64,000 nucleotides of DNA from Ptychodera flava (GCF_041260155.1 NC_091930.1:37317263-37381262), one strand, 5' to 3'; positions 12,540 to 26,533 are shown, numbered from the stretch's first letter. A program made the numbers and translations. Notes: generated by a model from the sequence alone, not told the origin.

Positions 12540-15500
12540 ATCAAAAGTTTAAAATACTCTGAATATTATTGTTATACATATAATAACGAGACAATGCTGC
12601 TCTCATTTGACATGATATACATAATATCCGCCTCGCTAACGTCTCTTTCAGACTTAGCACAACTGCAGCAACACTTTAGGATATTTTGATGCCCTCTGAA
12701 GCCGGATTCTATATTAGACAGAAGGGATCTCATAATTGCATAACGGCAATTTCTTCCTAAAATTCAGTGACAAAACATGTACATTTGTCAAAACAACTTG
12801 TTATTGTCACTGTTTGACATACCACCGATGACGTCACGAGCTGTGCCAAAATACTCTGGTAATTACCGCGAAAACAGGTGGCTGTTGCTTCATTGCTCTT
12901 TTGACAGGACATTGCGAATTGTGAAAATTTCGATCAATTCGTTGAAACTGCCTCACGGCAGGAAATTGCCCCTGAAAGTACATATTGATCAGGTGAACCT
13001 TGGGCTAATGTGTTTTCAACGTCGTAGGAAGATTTGAAGAAATCTACGTGCAACACCTAGAGGGATAGTAAACACAATTATAGCGTTAGATTTCTATACA
13101 TCTCTTTATTTGTGTTAGCGAGGGAGCATTTTGGAACAGCACTGTGAAAGCTGAGTCCGCATAGACTTCTCACCGTTCGATAAATTTTCTTCGATTTTTT
13201 TTACATTCCGTGCCGAAGTTTTTAGATGACTGACATCTTCAATTCATGCATAGCCCGTTTGAAAAGGGCATTCGTTGGTTAACCTCTTGACTGAACGTGA
13301 ACTTAAGTCAAAGTTTAAAATATTTACTCACTTTTACTCTGCGAAGAAATTCCCCTGTCTCGTTAATTATCATAAGCGTATGTTGCTCGCATTTCTTTCC
13401 ATTTCATGACGGTAGAAAGACGCTGCTTAAAATGTATGAATCGTATATGTGAGTCAAATGGCGCTACTTTCTGTGTTATCACTATGGGTGATAAATTTTC
13501 GATTTTTCAGATCAATGATGAGGCTTATTTCTCAGAGTCCGCCTGCGAAGATGGTACACAGGCGACGGAGTGTCAGGATTTGAGACTCAGGAAGCCTTTA
13601 CTCCGGGTGCATTCTGACTTATCCAGATGACTCATGGAATACTCGTATGGAGTCAGAAAACAAGGCGTTTTGGCGTTGCTTGCATTTCAAGGCAGCTCCT
13701 GAAATGCAGTTAACCAAAATTGTCTTCAAACTTTTTAAACGAGTGTTGTGTCACTGGTAGTAGATTTAAGCAAACATTTTCGTATTTATATATCACTTGC
13801 GGAACATGATATAGTACAGTTTTCAATACTTGTATGGAAGACAGTCCAGAGGATTGTTAGTATGTCATTTGCCGTTGAAACAGAAAATTTTGTTTGTCTA
13901 CAACAAGGTATTGGAAAACCGACATTGTCATTTGATATACCGCAATTATCGATGCTAACGGGGATTCTGTTCTTGTGATTTCTCGAAGGTCTTGCAATGC
14001 GATGAGCATGATGTCTCCGGGAAAACATCGTTATATCATCGGTGTGCAACGAGACTAGTCTAAGTAATCACAGCCTTGTTAAAATCGCCTCTGCGTGGGC
14101 GGCATGAGGCTTGGGGAGGTATGCAGATGACTCATTGGAATGACCTAGCTACTACTATGACGATGACAACCACGAGCGGGAATATGCACTTTATGCGCGG
14201 ACGAAGAAGTATAATAGCTCTTCAGTTTTTTCGCGGAGAAAGATCTGACATGCGTGGGAGGTACTTGTATAGAACAGATAGCATTGTTCGTATCCCCTTC
14301 AACTCATTAGTGTCACTTCGTCTATATGAATCGGGATGTGAAGAAATGCATCATAGAAGAAGTCGTTTATTCTCAAAACAAAAACAGAGTTAACAATTCA
14401 ATTTCTACTTAGATTACAAAGCAAGCTTTAATTTTCTGTATGAAAATCGTGAATCGTTAGATTCGAGTGACCCGATTATCGCCCAATCAATATTTCATAT
14501 AGAGGGCGCTTCATCAACATTACTTCGATGGCCCATAATAAATATCGTAGACAATTACGTCCATTAAAGTCATATACGTTTACTTTAATTGTTGCATCTT
14601 GAGTGACACACACCTATTCTAATTCGATTCGACCTCAACAGTCCTGGATAGTGGCCAATGAACCAGGTACAAAGCGACAAAACCATCATCGAATCCATCC
14701 TCATTCTCAGAACAGATATAACCGTGAAACTATAATGTCGTTTTAAGTTATTATAATATACACAAAAACACTTCCATAATAGGCTTTTTGATGCATGTAT
14801 TTGTGCTCTATTGCATCTGTACTGACAAAAGAAGTATCAAAGATTTTGGTTTTTTACATAATATGTGAGAGAAGCACGTTCTCATTATGTCTCCTTATGC
14901 TGTAAATATCAATTAAGTAATTTCTGACTTTCGAATAATCTAAAGATTTAAGAGAAATGGATTTTAACACTGTTCAGAAATGGAACATTTACAAGTCTTT
15001 TACTGTCATCGACGATCGAATGCATTATTAGAGGGAATAAAACGTGAGAGCCAACATTATAAAATGCGTTCATGCATTAGTCAGCGGAGCTGCCTTGTCG
15101 ATAGTGTTGCTTGGCAAAGTCATGTTATCCTTTCGTGTCCTGGTCTTTCTTTCTCAGAGTGCATAACGTTTGCTAAAAGTGCAATTTTCGCAATACTCTG
15201 ATGGAAAAGGGGGCTTTGTGCAGTTTGATTAATTTAGAGGGAGTCACAAAAGAATTTAAAATGGTGTTAATGCCCCAAGGTAAAGCTGAAAAGATGGCAA
15301 AGGCGGCAATTGTCGGTATTATAAAGAAAAAAATGACTTTTTTTTCAATATCCTTCTTTCTGACATGCATCGTCAGAGCGAAATCATGAAGTCGCCACGT
15401 TCTGTATCACAGACATTAGATTAATAAATCATACACAAAGCCAGACAGTCGGATATAATTCGTGACTCGTTACAAGTATCACGGTGGCGACGGGTGACCA

Positions 15501-17050
15501 TAAAACCCGTATCAGATAGTAATTAGAAAACACAAAATCTAATTAAGCCCTCGTAGAATGGTTTTCACACAGATGATCATCTGACGCTGTTCTTATATGT
15601 CCTCTTATATGATTTATTTTTTTAAAGGAATTCTAAAATTACCAAAGGGGATAGGCTTTCTGGAGACTTTCCTCAACGCAGAAAGTTTATAGGCAGTATT
15701 TTTTTTCGGTGATCATGAGTTTCCCAGTCTACTCGTCAGGAGACTGCAAAAGACGTTCTGCCTAAGCCTCCTTGTAAATGAATGGGCTGAGTTTCCACAA
15801 CTTGTTAATCACCATTCTTTAGAATTTTAAGAATTATTGATACGATGCTGTAATATCTTTTCTATAAAGATATGTAGAGATATTGGCGGCAGTGTTAGCG
15901 ATACAAGATTATTCCATATCCTACATGTATGTCCCTAAATTTCATCGTAACCTCTGACATATCGTAGCTTGATCTTTACTTTCATAAAATTCATACGGTC
16001 ATGACTTTTACAACTAGTCTCTGCTGAAGTACAGAAAATGTTTTATGTCGCGCATTTTTCCGAAATTCTTTTGGGCAATAACTGGTCATAATTTGTGTGG
16101 AATGTGGGACCGATGACCTGTAAAATAAGACTGGACTCGTGTAGTACTTAAAAGGTGACAGTAAATGTAATGTATTGTCAAACATTCCTTTCATGTCCCA
16201 ACGGTTGTTTTTTAATACCTTCCGATCTACCTTTTCTCGTAGCCGTTTGGTTCTGAGCCGTTGACCTTGTCCTGAAAAAGTCACATTCTTATGATTGAGC
16301 TTTGGATGGTGGTAATGCAGAGGCAAGACTTGACGGCTCATAAAATAGCATCGAATATTACATTTTGAATGCAGTTACATCGCCCAGTCGTAAAACATCT
16401 TGATTTGTTTTGGTTATTGAGAACATTTTTTATGAGTTACAGTATTTTATGTGGCCAATCAAGTCGTACGCCCATGATGCTCACAGATCACGTTAGAATA
16501 TGGTTCATTTCTTGAGAGGCATTTGAGTACTGTAAAAGTTTTACGACTTAATCGTGAGTCGTCCTGCGAATAATTATTGCAGGGGAGTTCTTTATAAATC
16601 TTGGTATTCTTGAACATTATTTTTAATTTTCCGGTCGAAATTACTCCCTGGGCATGCAATCGTGCAGTTTACAGGTTTCATTGTTGTACTGCAGCCATTT
16701 CGTTATGCTGATCTTATCATCACTAGTAATAGTAACGTTAATGTAATCAAGAGGTAAACTAAAGTTTAAAAGGGGCAAACTAAATAATTAACCTTTTTAA
16801 ACTTTTATTTTGTCTTGAAAGTTCATTATGAATATGATTGGTTGAGTTACAATATAGTCAGTTGACCTGCAGATTTCATATAATTGAAAAGGGGTATCAC
16901 ATTTGATTTATCTTTTATAATTTGTCACTTTAATTGCAGCCCGCGTCACACCATGTGAATTCTCTTGTTTTACTTCTCACCTTCCAAAATTTGGACAGTT
17001 CGGGGAATGAAAAAGTAAGACGAGAAACATAGCCGGTACATTTTATTGAA
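12540..17050. other. stretch without a recognised gene
   Basis: Short open frames only (for example 13406-13630 and 14076-14393), none resembling a known family or flanked by convincing splice sites. Confidence 0.4.
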
Positions 17051-17343
17051 GGGACAAAGTCGCCCATTTTTCATGAATTTTGTTTGATACGAGATACTAC
17101 TTATATTGTTTGACATGTTGAAAGATATACATTCGACCCCAGTTTTACATACGATACATGAAAATATCGCAAAAATGAATTAATGACCATTATTCATTTT
17201 CGCCATGTTTTCCTTTAATTTGTCTACAACCGGGTCGAATATATGCAAGGTCACCCATTCATTCAGTATCTTTCAACATGTCAAACAATATAAGTAGTAT
17301 CTCGTATCAAATCAAATTCATGAAAAATGGGCGACTTTGTCCC
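17051..17343. repeat. palindromic MITE-like element
   Basis: The two halves are inverted copies. The left starts 'gggacaaagtcgcccattt' and the right ends with its reverse complement. The arms are about 90-115 bases, with a central non-paired portion of roughly 90 bases. No reading frame inside. Confidence 0.8.
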
Positions 17344-18404
17344 TGTAAGTCTATTACTGGAGGTAAAAGAAATAAACTTCACAATGCAATGTATTTGTAG
17401 TGTGAGGGTTACTTGTATCTCAGGGAGCAAGGCAGTTATGGGAAGACGCTGATCAAGGTGATAGGGTGAAATATTTGCATAATTGCATAACAATAAGCAT
17501 CTCACAACATGCTTTTGTATCAGCCGCATCAAATCTACTGGCAAATCTCATTCCCATGGTTTGCGCAGAAAAAAAGTTTTGATTGTAAAATATTTTGTTT
17601 CAGCGAAGACAGATTGCTTTCTTCTTGAACAAGCCGACTTCAGCCTAAGTATGAGAGGTTATAAATTGTGATTTTCGCGTTGAAAGGATCACAAATCACA
17701 ATTACCTAGCAAGGAACGATTGCTATCAAATCTACAAGTACCACTCAACATTGGAATAACCAGATTTATATAGCGTATTCCTCCTAACTAGATAGCGACA
17801 ACGTGATAACAATTTTACCGCGTCAAGACATTGTTATTTACTCCAAGAAATGAAATCCATCACTTGCCAACATGATGAGATTATTTGCAAGATAAGCGAT
17901 TTCGGTTGTACATCATCTAAACTGAATGTGTAAAATTGATTTACTGTTAAGTTAAGGCCTAACCTACAAATTCTAATATACATGGTTTCGGAATTTTCTT
18001 CAACGAAATGAATATCTGCCAGTGGTAAATGAACTTTTCGCAAATAATTTTGTAACATTATGATAAAGCGAAACTACAGCAACACAATAAGATAATTACA
18101 TTAAGTCAAAGGAGAAAGAGGTGGGACATAGTGGACAGAAAATAATACCGCGTATAAGCATAAATCGACAATTGTGTACTTTAGAGACACTGCAGAACAA
18201 GAAAGCCTGCAACTCAGAACGTCAAAAATGTCATATTCCGCAGATTTAATTTTTCATCCTTGGAAAATATTATAAAGAGTGCAATCGGATTTTTGTTTAC
18301 ATTTCCCCCAGATGCACAGTTCTTATTATTCTTACTGTTGTTCAAATAAATAGTTAATAACAGAGCCTCTGATACGTGTTAAGTGATGAGTGATTGTGCT
18401 ATGT

Positions 18405-18494
18405 TCTATAGAGGGCGAGCTACTCAGCTGAAGTTTCGTAAATACTTCTATGTGTTGAAAAATTGCAAATATACCATAGCGCCCTCTATCGATA
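18405..18494. repeat. small inverted repeat with TATAGAGGGCG ends
   Basis: About 90 bases bounded by 'ctatagagggcga' and 'gcgccctctatcg'. The same AGAGGGCG end motif recurs at 14505 and at 43043/43359, suggesting a family of very short non-autonomous elements. Weak evidence. Confidence 0.3.
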
Positions 18495-19302
18495 GGCATT
18501 ACTTTTTGCTGTGGCAGCGAGTTAAATGCATGCTTAGTTATCTACGGTATACACAGAATCTGCAAGATAGGAAGAAAATCCGATCATCTTATTAATGTAT
18601 TATCACTTACATCGCTTGCAAATAATTGTACAATATCTCAATCATTCTTAAAAGTTGTTCACGTCTCTTTCTTACAAGGAATTCATAAATTATTGCGGTC
18701 CACCAGACATTGCCTCTTCAGAGCACTCACCTTTGAATACAAAGCTACATAAAAGTCATGTACACACTATGGATGGACGATGCTGAATTTTAAATGAAGA
18801 AGATGAGCCACGAGTCGAAGGAGTGCACCCATTGCCTTGCAGTGTTGACGTTTTATTCTTAAAGTAAAGTTGCATCAACCTGCAGCAAAGCAACGGACGA
18901 TGCTTGGACCTCAGCTGCGAGGAAGATTACGATTCAACGCTGTCCTGAAGGGTCTTTTGTATTTATTGATCAAAAAGGCGTCCTAAGAATTATTATGGAA
19001 GACGAGCTCATTCTTATTGAGGAGTTTAACTAATTAATTTCGGATGTAGGTCAAAGTTTTCCGAGTCTTGGAAAAGTAGCGATTACGAAGATAGTCAGAG
19101 CATAGAGTCCCGTACCATGTAACATGCACTGCATACACCCTTTACGATGGAATGCCTTGTGACCTGCGCATTGTGTGTCGATCTATACAATACATTTGAT
19201 AATTATTCTTACCATATTACCTCAAGCCATGTTCCTGTGTAACGCTACGGGAATAATAAAATCTCACACCCCAAAGGACCTTAGATCAGATTTCTCACAC
19301 GA

Positions 19303-19360
19303 GTTGGGGATATTTTGTCTCACACAAGCCTGCGGCTCTTGTGAGACAAAAATCCCCAAC
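19303..19360. repeat. short hairpin
   Basis: Inverted arms 'gttggggatattttgtctcac' (one base shorter on the other side) face each other across a few bases. A terminator-like or MITE-derived palindrome; no function visible. Confidence 0.6.
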
Positions 19361-19977
19361 GAAATATCCCACACTCCCAGTGGCCAGGAATGTGAGAATC
19401 GAACGTCTCCTCCTTTCTGGTCGTACGAGCAACAGTGAAGTTAGCGAAATCGGGTGATATTCCTTCCGAGTGATATCATATTAAAATCTAGTGTTGACTA
19501 AGCATTTTATCGACGATGTCTGCGTTTTTGAAAGATTTGAAAGTGAACTGACATAATTAGATCGAGAGCGATCATGCGACGGATCTAAGCCTAGCCGTTA
19601 CCCGTCGCCAAGCTTCAAGTACACGGTCAGTTCATCGCGAAATCCTCATAAAATTAAAGGCACAATATTTCTTTCAATCGAACTTTTCACTAATGATCTC
19701 ATCTCCCTGCCTGTGCAATGACATTTTTGATAAGGTACACCACGCCGTTCTTCTTACACCTCGGTTTCCGCCTCATTCTTTGTTGGTATACGTACAATAC
19801 AAGTTCTACAGGTAAACAAATGACGTCATGTATATCAAAACCCGACGGAAACAGGCCATCGCTTTTCAAAAATGGCTATAAATGTTTGACATTGCATGAA
19901 TTTCTATCTTCAACTCTTTACACCATATTTTTAATTACGTATTTATCATTCCAAAAGTTATCTGATAAAACCTTTAC

Positions 19978-20092
19978 GGCCGGGCCTGATACGGTTTTTG
20001 CGAACCTCGGTCGTACGGCGTACGGGCCCTCGCACGCTCGGACCCTTCCGCCGTACAACCTTTGTCCGCAAAACCGTATCAGGGCCGTAGAG
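19978..20092. repeat. GC-rich hairpin element
   Basis: Arms around 'ggcctgatacggttttt' and its reverse complement enclose a GC-rich centre with 'cgtacggcg'. Much more GC-rich than the flanks, consistent with a small non-autonomous insertion. Confidence 0.6.
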
Positions 20093-21259
20093 ATTATATT
20101 GTCACCATAGCTTTTGGGCTTACCTTTCATTCATTCTCGATGAATAGATGTTCACATATGACTAATATCTAAATATATATCTTTCAGACATCGAAATAGG
20201 GCTTATTACATAGCGAGGACAAACCTATAAACCACATTTAATTACTTATTGTTCGAGAGGGTAGTTTCTTTGTAAGTATCGCTTTTATGTTTTGCGCATA
20301 AAGTGAAACTTTGCAATAAAATTCACCTAGTACTGTGAATCTTAGAATATTGTCCAAAAACAGACACTTATGACATTCATTTTAAGTTTGAATGCGCCAC
20401 CTGAAAATATATTAGAACTCTCATTTTGTTTTATTCTCCTCCAGTGGAAGCATTTTGAACCCCGTGAAGCACATCACATTTTCGAAAACTTGTTTCAATG
20501 AAAATCCAAAATTCAGTTAAACCAAAAAGAGTTATTTAAGTCATAATGTGATGCGGTCATACTGGATGTCAAATGTCGATGAACTTTGGTAATTTGTTTT
20601 TCCGATACACAGGATTGGGATGCGTATCCAACCTTTAAAATAGAGTTTGTAATGTTGAAATGTATTTTTCATCATTTAATGTGTGATTTCAAAGACTTAT
20701 AGCAATAGCTTTTTGTGTCAATTAATCGAGCAGTAATCAGTGTCATTCTCAGAGGCGCTGAACAGTCTCTGTACATCGTATGCTACACTGCCCTTACATG
20801 CTAACACTCATCAATCGACTTACCCCGGGTTTTTCTACTATCATGCTGCCCCCATCCTCTCCACGATTTGAAAATACTGATGTAAGCTTTCATTCAGCGG
20901 TATTATCATGATATATCGATTGGTCGATAAAGACGTTAATATCTAAATATTTCGATCCGTATAAATAAAGCAGAATACATAAGCTATACCCTTCGGCTGA
21001 TTTATTTCAAAATACCGATGTCATATTTTCGTTAATAAACCAGGTACATTCTCCATTCATATTTCATGGGCATGTTGAGCTACAAATTAAACTGGCTAAC
21101 ACAATACAATTGTATCAAACACCTATCACCCGGTCATGAGAGCTACAGCGCCCGTTTATTAACCCGAGGTGATGTGCGTTCCCAGAAAGACATCGCTATA
21201 GGCGAGCGGCAGACACACCCATTTTTCACACTTAATGTACCCACCTTACATACGCCACA

Positions 21260-22555
21260 TCATACATCATTTGAAAGCTTATTATCTCTACTTCAAGAAA
21301 ATTGACGATGTGGAGCTGCCAAGTAGGGCCATAACCCCCTAATTTGCATAATTCACATGGGTACCCAATTTGCATAAATGTGATATAGAATTAGGGAATT
21401 CATTGTTCACTACTCTAAACATACTTTTAAACTATCGAGTGATATATCAAATGAAAGGTATTTGCATGTAGAATACAAAATTGATATCCAAAAAGATATT
21501 TAAAATGGTTTTACTGAAATATTTTCATATTAATACTGAAAAAAATATTTAACCCTTTTGAATAACAATATCTTAAAAATTTGAACACATACAGCCACAT
21601 CATATAGCCACATTATACATCATTTGAAAGCTTACTATCTCTACTTGAAGAAAATAGACAACATTTAGTTGGCAAGTACGGCCGTACCCCTAATTTGCAT
21701 AAGTCCCACGGGTACCCAATTTGCATAAATGCGATTAGTATTAGATATTTATTATTCACTACTCGAAAAATACTTTTAAACTATCGAGTGATATATCAAA
21801 TGAAAGGTATTTGCATGTAGAATACTAAAAAGACATCAAAAAATATATTTAAATTCATTTTACTGAAATATTGTCATATTTATATTGAAAAAATATTTTC
21901 CCCTTTTCAATAACAATATTTAAAAAAAATTAATACAAAAAGCCAAATCTTACAGCATCATCATACGTTATTTAAAAGCTTACTATCTCTACGTCAAGAA
22001 AATTGACAATGTGGAGCTGTCAAGTACGGACGTGGCCCTTAATTTGCATAATTTACATGGGTACCCTATTTGCATAAATGCGATATAAAATTAGAAATTT
22101 ATTAACTACTATAAACATACTTTAAACTATCGAGTGATATATCAAATGAAAGGTATTTGCACGGAGAATACAAAATGGATATCCAAAGAGATATTAAAAT
22201 TATTTTACTAAAATTGTTTCGTACTAATGTAGAACAATATACTTTCCCCTTTTTAATAACGATATTATAATAATTTTAACACATAGAACCGCATCACACA
22301 ACCACATCAAACGTTATTTGAAAGCCTATTATCTCTGCCTCATGAAAAAAGACGATATGCAGCTGACAAATAGGGCTGTAATGATTTAATTTGCATAATG
22401 CAAACGGGTACCTAATTTTCATGAATACAATATAAAATTACAAAAATCAATTGTAAAGTACTCTAAACTTACTTTTCAACTATCAAGTGATATATCAAAT
22501 GATAGGTATTTGCATGTAGAATAGAATCATGAACTCCAAACGTGTATTCAAATAT
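21260..22555 (+). repeat. tandem ~350-bp sub-repeats, left arm
   Basis: Each unit includes a 'tttgaaagctta.tatctcta' block, an 'aatttgcataa' block, 'gggtaccc' and 'gagtgatatatcaaatgaaa'. Units are diverged by point changes and small indels, so the array is not young. Confidence 0.85.
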
Positions 22556-22766
22556 TCTTATTGAATATTTTCAATTAAATCGTTTACGTTTTGACTAGTT
22601 TATAATATTCAAAATATTGTGTACTAATAACGAATAATGCTAAAGTTTTGGGGATAAATATCTGAATTTGTTTTGCAATTGATTTTTTGTTTATTAAGGA
22701 TACAAAAACTGGAACATTTTCCTGTCTAATTCCCATATAGCTGAACAACAAGAATACATAAAACCA

Positions 22767-22963
22767 ATTGGAACTATTTTGGGATAATTGGGTCTTCATA
22801 TTTTGCAAATTTTCTAAAGCGTGTTTTGTGCTCTATAGTTGAGTGTTGAAATATAACAAGTTACTCTAAAAACATTACAAGTAAAAAATTAAGCAGATGA
22901 GCTTAAATTTGCAAATTAAACCGACATTACTTCACCATCCAATTATCCCAAATTAGTTCCAAT
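22767..22963. repeat. MITE family R2, copy 1
   Basis: Terminal inverted repeats 'attggaactattttgggata' and 'tatcccaaattagttccaat' enclose about 150 bases. A related copy in the same orientation lies at 62981-63175. Both share 'aagcagatgagctta' and 'cttcaccatcca'. Confidence 0.75.
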
Positions 22964-23459
22964 CTTGTTATAAATAGCTGTGTGTTGAATGACCCTTTTG
23001 TATTATTGATGTCATTTTGGTTTCAATTTCTCTAGAAATCTTGTTTGATGGAGACATCATTGGTTACTACATCTGTGTTACATCTGTATTTTCAGTTCAG
23101 TTATGTGGAATGTGTAGACGGAAGGCACCATATTTCATTTATCGTATTTATTGTCATATAATGAAGGAAAAGCAACTCAACACACCGTTCATATCTTCGT
23201 TGTTTGCATTTTGTGTATGATATTGTGTATATTGTCAGTGTATATTATGTTTTATATAAAGTGTTAATTAGCCATGGCGATTATTCTAGTTAAGAGTAAA
23301 ACACTAGCACCACTTACAAGTTGGTACGTTATGCTAAAAATACAAGTGAACAAAATGACGCCCACGAGGAAAGTTCGTCGGCCGCTCAATTATAAGTGGA
23401 TGATGCAGTCCAACCTTTCACAGATCAAAATTCATTGACTATTTTCTCAAATAAATCGT

Positions 23460-24215
23460 GAAGAAATAAACAACATACATCAAAGATACGACTGATTTTA
23501 CACGGAAAATTGAGACAATAAAAGTTCCGGCCAATGCGACATTGGTAACACCAGACATCGTTTCAATGTACACTAATACAACGCACAATGAAGCAATGGA
23601 ATCAGTCGACAGAGCATTAAATCAGGAAAGATCATCAAATGATTGCATAATCAAACAACCAACAACAAAATACATGATAGCTATGCTGAAAATAATCTTG
23701 AAAAACAACACTTTCAAGTCAACAGTGAATTTTACCGTCATGTATTTGGGTGCGGTACGAGATCTCCAGTTTTACCAGAAATTCCCGACATTACATTTCA
23801 CAAGACAAAATGAGAATAATTCAGCAACACACTGAACAAATATCGCTCTGACTGAGATTCAGAAACGATGTATGATTCTCATTGGAACTCAACACGAGCT
23901 TAATGAATCCATATCAAACATGAACAAATGCACCATACTTTCAAATTTTCGAAAGCTCTTCTCCAGAAATATCGTTAGACCTCATTATCTATAAAGGTCA
24001 TCGGTGGAACAAAGAGAACATTCTCGACTGCAAAATACACACAAAACCAACAGATACATTGCTGTTCATGAAACCAAACGGCAACATTCAAGGGCCTTGT
24101 TAAACGCGAAACATTACGATACATTAGAACAATCATGCAACAACAAGGCAATAGAGAATACAAGATATTTTCGAGATAAAAGTAATGAAATGCGACCAAA
24201 CGATTCTAAATCTTG
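23460..24215 (+). pseudogene. decayed Penelope-like reverse transcriptase fragment
   Basis: Translated in pieces, this stretch gives a motif-A-like block 'TPDIVSMYTNTTHNEAMES', followed by 'MLKIILKNNTF' and further on 'HTKPTDT'. These correspond in order to the 'LYTSIPH', 'LVL..N.F' and 'Y.KPTD' blocks of Penelope-like reverse transcriptases, as in the better-preserved element at 58-60 kb. Stops and frame changes interrupt it and the catalytic YxDD block is not visible. It lies in the centre of the foldback element. Confidence 0.55.
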
Positions 24216-24864
24216 TTAAATTATTACCAACTTTGGACAATCGGATAAAATTAAATTTTCATTAAATTAATTTCAAATTTCCTTGGAATCGTAAATAGTA
24301 AAAGGGAACCAAAACATTTTCAGGTCCCCTATATGCTGATCAAAATCTCCAAGTACCCCTCTACAATCTCCCAAAATTTTCGATTCCAACCCGAATTCCT
24401 CTGCCTCTCACCGTTATTTGTGAGAGTAGCCTAATCACATACATAAGAAACGGTAATATATGCGTTACGATGATGCCAAACTTCACAAAACCTACAACAG
24501 TCCGATCTCCGATTCAAATGAGTTACACAAATACAGCCTGAACGAACAGTAGACATCCTAGCTTCCGTACTTGAACAAACTTAACTTTCAGTGGAACACT
24601 CGATTGGTAACACCTACAATCATTCAATCAGTGCACGTTTCACCAAAGAAAAGGACTGATGAAGACAACTCAGTACCCTCGAAAGGTAGCATCAAAGGAT
24701 ATCGCAGTGTAACATTAGTCATGCTACCCCATAGGGCAGAACACGTAGATTAGGGTTGCGTCTCGCCATGGCAAATCAACACTATAGATAAAACGGCCAA
24801 ACATAAGATAATATACACTTACAATATACACATGTACCGTACACAAAATTCAAACAACTAAGAT

Positions 24865-25059
24865 ATGAACGATTTGCGGAGCTGCTTTCTCTTATTACAT
24901 GTCACCAATTGTGTCTGCTGTCGAATAAATCTTCCCTGCACAGACCTTTGTTCCTGCCAAGGCAGCGATAACTGTGGCAACCCTTTTACTCATGACAATG
25001 CTGGTGAAGAAGAGGATGATGAATTCCTACAATTACTAGATTTACTGGAAATGACATGA
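24865..25059 (+). pseudogene. fragment with a CXC/Tesmin-like cysteine-rich tail
   Basis: A 64-residue open frame with 'CRINLPCTDLCSCQGSDNC' followed by an acidic tail. The C-x-C-rich spacing resembles the second half of a CXC (Tesmin/TSO1-like) zinc-binding motif, which I associate with uncharacterised proteins of mobile elements in marine invertebrates. The start of the protein is not identifiable, so it is probably a remnant of the foldback element's original cargo. Confidence 0.4.
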
Positions 25060-25214
25060 ATGATTTGGATCATAAATCATGCCATTACTTTGACTGCAGC
25101 TTACTCTGACAAATTGTTTCAGCTACAAAGCTACATTTCAACAACTACAATAGTGTCTTTCGTGTGGATCTTTTTGTTGCATTGATACTTATTTAATTTT
25201 TTTAAATACCATTA

Positions 25215-26230
25215 TTAAAAAGAGGAAATATTTATTTCGACAGAAATATGAAAATATTTCCGTAAATTAATTTAAATATCACTTTTGATATAAAATTGTG
25301 TTTTACATGCAAATACCATCACCACAGACCATATATCACGCGATAGTGTAAAAGTTTGTTTAGAATGAATTTTCTAATTTCATATCTCAATTCATATCTC
25401 AATTTCTGCAAATTGCTTACCAGTGTAATTTATGACATAAAGGGGTACGGCCTTCCTTGATAGCACCACATTGTCAATTTTCTTCAAGTAGAGTAATAAG
25501 CTTTCAAATGACGTATGATGTGGCTGTATGATAGGACTGTATGTGTTAAAATTTTTAAAATATTGTTATTCTAAAGGGGAAAATATTTTTTCCATATAAA
25601 TATGAAAATATTTCAGTGAAATCAATTTCAATATCTCTTTGAATATTCATTTTGTATTCTACATGTAACTACCTTTCATTTGATATATCACTCGACAGTT
25701 TAAACGTATGTTTAGAAAAGTTAACTATAAATTTATAATACTATATCGCATTAATGCAAATTGGGTATGCGTGTTTATTATGCAAATTAGGGGGTTATGG
25801 CCCGATTTGGTAGCTCCAAATTGTCAATTTTCGTGAAGTAGAGATAATAAGCTTTCAAATGACGTATGGTGTGGCTGTGTGTTGTTGCTGCATGTGTTCA
25901 AATTTTTAAAATATTGTTATTCAATACGGGAAAATATTGTTTTCCATATAAACATGAACATATTTCAGTATAATCAATTTCAATATCTCTTTGAATATCA
26001 ATTTTTATTCTACATGGAAAGACCTTTCATTTGATATATCACTCGATAGTTTAAACGTATCGTTAGAGAAGTTAACAATAAATTTCAATATTATATCGCA
26101 TTTATGCAAATTGGGTACCCTTGTTAATTATGCAAATTAGGAGGTTATGGCCCTACTTGGCAGCTCCACATCGTCAATTTTCTTAAAGTAGAGATAATAA
26201 GCTTTCAAATGACGTATGATGTGGCCGTAT
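25215..26230 (-). repeat. tandem ~350-bp sub-repeats, right arm (inverted)
   Basis: Three inverted copies of the left-arm unit. The outermost copy is closest to the first left-arm unit, as expected for a foldback arm pair. Confidence 0.85.
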
Positions 26231-26533
26231 GTAAGGTGGGTACATTAAACTCCTAAAATAAGGCCCTTTTTGTGGATTCGCCGCTCGCCTACTATTCCCG
26301 AGGCTGTAGGCCGAGGGTTATGGCCGTACGTGTCTGGTAACGACGAACGAAGACCAGGTTATAGGTGTTTTACACGCTATTAATCAATTATGAATAGTAA
26401 TTCGTATGTAATGAAATTATGTAATGTGAACCGCTAAGCAAATACATTCTACACCGACATCTGGAAATTTAAACTAAAAAATCGAATGGGGTGTTTTTGT
26501 TCATTGCGCCAAGTTGAAATCTAGCGTACATGT

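Larger units (their letters stand above)
17344..21116. other. stretch without a recognised gene, holding small hairpin elements
   Basis: Apart from the hairpins at 18405-18494, 19303-19360 and 19978-20092, only short open frames that match nothing known. Confidence 0.4.
21117..26370. mobile_element. foldback-type element with long inverted arms made of ~350-bp sub-repeats
   Basis: The left arm (about 21117-22555) contains four direct copies of a ~350-bp unit, with the 'ttgaaagct' landmark at 21271, 21624, 21972 and 22318. The right arm (about 25215-26370) contains three inverted copies, with landmarks at 25501, 25852 and 26202. The outermost bases also match in inverted orientation ('aaacacctat' on the left, 'ataggtgttt' on the right; 'aggcgagcgg' and 'taatgtacccaccttac' further in). 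This architecture resembles foldback DNA elements. The 2.7-kb centre is divergent and holds decayed coding fragments. Confidence 0.75.

Noticed and set aside
19320-19480. A tRNA-like T-arm sequence (GTTCGATTC) on the minus strand
   Set aside because: The cloverleaf does not close at normal length and no A box is present.
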